Shown: one piece after another, positions 5,636 through 6,253 of the stretch
Numbering within the stretch: position 1 is the stretch's first letter
Layout: each line of letters starts with the position of its first letter
Source: CAZBZG01 sp964496245
Lineage (GTDB): Bacteria > Planctomycetota > SZUA-567
Length of the DNA: 6,253 bases
Direction: 5' to 3'
Assembly: GCA_964496245.1 (NCBI GenBank)
Contig: CAZBZG010000277.1
Coordinates: 1 to 6,253 of the forward strand
Translations under genes and position numbers: made by a program
The notes under the pieces: model-generated
Told to the model about the DNA's origin: nothing
The model's database searches: none
Seen by the model: only the letters and a program-made list of their open reading frames with translations

Positions 5636-5668
5636 TCGGACCGGAACTCCGCAACTGCTTGCCTAATG

Positions 5669-5696
5669 AGCATAGCGCCTCAGCCGGATCTGTCAA
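5669..5696 (-). promoter_or_regulatory. Sigma70-type promoter of the corrinoid operon
   Basis: On the minus strand a perfect -35 box TTGACA (5691-5696) is followed after 16 bases by TATGCT (5669-5674), which matches four of six positions of the TATAAT consensus. It directly follows the likely terminator of the upstream permease gene and faces the activation gene, which starts about 345 bases downstream. No other minus-strand candidate of this quality was seen in the intergenic region. Confidence 0.6.
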
Positions 5697-5699
5697 GTG

Positions 5700-5722
5700 A
5701 AAAGGCCGCAAACCTGTGGCCT
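5700..5722 (-). terminator. Likely intrinsic terminator after the ABC permease gene
   Basis: On the minus strand AGGCC (5718-5722) pairs with GGCCT (5703-5707) around a short loop, followed by a run of four T (5700-5703). One A/C mismatch and one more C-G pair extend the stem. A second perfect hairpin, CCGGCA/TGCCGG (5728-5744), lies just before it. The T-run is short, so termination may be partial. It lies more than 220 bases after the permease stop codon and ends three bases before the TTGACA of the next promoter. Confidence 0.45.
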
Positions 5723-5944
5723 GAAATCCGGCAATTTCTGCCGGGAACCGAGGGCCTTATATAGCAACGGGTTAGTTCCAGGCGCGCGCCGGCCGCCAGC
5801 GGGCGGGACGCGCTCCTGCGCGTCCGCAACGCTCGACGTGCGCGCGATCCGGAAGGAGCCGGACCCTCCGAACGGCTTCCGGTTCGGCGATTGCGGGCCT
5901 CGGTGGGTCAAGGCCTACGCACCCCCGAAACGCCCGGCCCCGCC
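5723..5944. other. GC-rich hairpin-bearing spacer downstream of the permease
   Basis: No credible gene is seen here. The stretch contains several strong inverted repeats: CCGGCA-ATTTC-TGCCGG (5728-5744), the palindrome GGCGCGCGCC (5781-5790), GGACGCGC-TCCT-GCGCGTCC (5806-5825, 8-bp stem with 4-nt loop), and CCGGAAG (5849-5855) with CTTCCGG (5876-5882), extended by CCG/CGG after a 3-nt bulge. A TATATA stretch near 5759 lacks a matching -35 box. The hairpins may stabilise the permease mRNA 3' end. Confidence 0.5.
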
Positions 5945-6253
5945 CTACTCGGTCCGCAGGGCCACGATGGGGTCGAGGGTGGCGGCTTTCCAGGCGGGGT
6001 ACGTGCCGAAGACGATGCCGACGAGCATCGAGACCGTGAGGCTGATGACGATCGAGACGGGTGTCATGGCCGTGGGCATGCCGGAGAACTCGCTCACGCC
6101 CCACGCGAGGCCCGCGCCCAGGCCTACGCCGACCAGTCCGCCGATGATGGTGAGCAGCACGGCTTCGGTGAGGAACTGGAAGAGGATGTCCCGCCGCTTG
6201 GCGCCCAGGGCCCGGCGGATGCCGATCTCCTTGGTGCGTTCGTACACGTTGGC
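5945..6253 (-). CDS. ABC transporter permease, MacB/FtsX family, C-terminal part (cut by window edge)
   Basis: The last 102 residues of an integral-membrane permease are visible; the frame stays open to the right edge, so the start lies outside. The ERTKEIGIRRALGAKRRDI motif, shared by MacB- and LolC/FtsX-type permeases, is followed by two transmembrane segments: roughly VLLTIIGGLVGVGLGAGLAW and VSIVISLTVSMLVGIVFG. The protein ends with the equally typical YPAWKAATLDPIVALRTE. Such permeases work with a cytoplasmic ATPase and often a periplasmic adaptor in export of macrolides, peptides or lipoproteins, or in signalling; the cargo cannot be told from this end. It is separated from the corrinoid operon by a terminator and a promoter, so no functional link is implied. 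It ends in TAG. Confidence 0.9.
   Translation of the reverse strand, partial: ANVYERTKEIGIRRALGAKRRDILFQFLTEAVLLTIIGGLVGVGLGAGLAWGVSEFSGMPTAMTPVSIVISLTVSMLVGIVFGTYPAWKAATLDPIVALRTE

Larger units (their letters stand above)
5319..5662 (-). promoter_or_regulatory. Long structured 5' leader of the corrinoid operon
   Basis: If transcription starts about seven bases after the -10 box at 5669-5674, the mRNA has a leader of about 345 nt before the ATG at 5318. It contains no convincing gene. It contains a series of inverted repeats: a 108-nt hairpin (5528-5635) and smaller ones at 5504-5521, 5459-5471, 5440-5451, 5393-5407 and 5363-5378. I looked for cobalamin, SAM, SAH, THF and glycine riboswitch signatures and did not recognise any with confidence. 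Such a leader before a corrinoid/SAM gene could be regulatory; this is inference. Confidence 0.5.

Noticed and set aside
5466..5711. 81-codon minus-strand open frame in the intergenic region
   Set aside because: Its start would lie upstream of the promoter's -35 box. The product is serine/proline-rich without motifs, and the sequence is better explained by promoter and hairpins.
5693..5911. 72-codon minus-strand open frame after the permease
   Set aside because: It runs through the GC-rich hairpins and the likely terminator, with no recognisable motif and no clear RBS.

Overview
The window is GC-rich DNA with densely packed genes, almost all on the minus strand, so it reads from right to left. 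The source is probably a Gram-negative-type bacterium. A MacB/FtsX-type permease and an intergenic repeat built on a 9-bp CACGAAG unit fit a Planctomycetes/Verrucomicrobia-like or related candidate phylum. That placement is only a guess. I estimated GC content and gene density by eye.

Layout in the direction of transcription: (1) the 3' end of an ABC-transporter permease, cut by the right edge (5945-6253); (2) about 625 bp without a gene, holding GC-rich hairpins, a likely terminator (5700-5722), a good sigma70-type promoter (5669-5696) and a predicted leader of about 345 nt rich in stem-loops, including a 108-nt imperfect hairpin (5528-5635); (3) a stand-alone protein like the MetH reactivation domain (4605-5318); (4) a 207-bp gap carrying an inverted pair of CACGAAG-type arms; (5) a tight block of four genes: a methyltetrahydrofolate:corrinoid methyltransferase (3552-4397), an MttB/MtgB-family N-methyl:corrinoid methyltransferase without an in-frame UAG (1999-3555), a corrinoid-binding protein (1286-1972) and a class I SAM-dependent methyltransferase of unknown substrate (51-1289). 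Two junctions in the block are 4-nt ATGA/GTGA overlaps and the third is a 26-nt gap. A perfect hairpin at 1-18 may be half of the operon terminator.

Together the genes look like a complete corrinoid-dependent demethylation pathway. The MttB-family enzyme takes a methyl group from a quaternary (or other) amine onto the corrinoid protein. The MeTr enzyme passes it to tetrahydrofolate. The MetH-activation-like protein probably returns oxidised Co(II) corrinoid to service using SAM and an electron donor. The SAM methyltransferase at the end of the operon is the unexplained component. The substrate cannot be read from the sequence; glycine betaine or a related betaine is the best-known precedent for pyrrolysine-free MttB homologues.

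Most worth a second look are the structured leader ahead of the activation gene, the co-transcribed SAM methyltransferase with its unassigned C-terminal half, and the preference for TAG stop codons, which argues against pyrrolysine decoding here.
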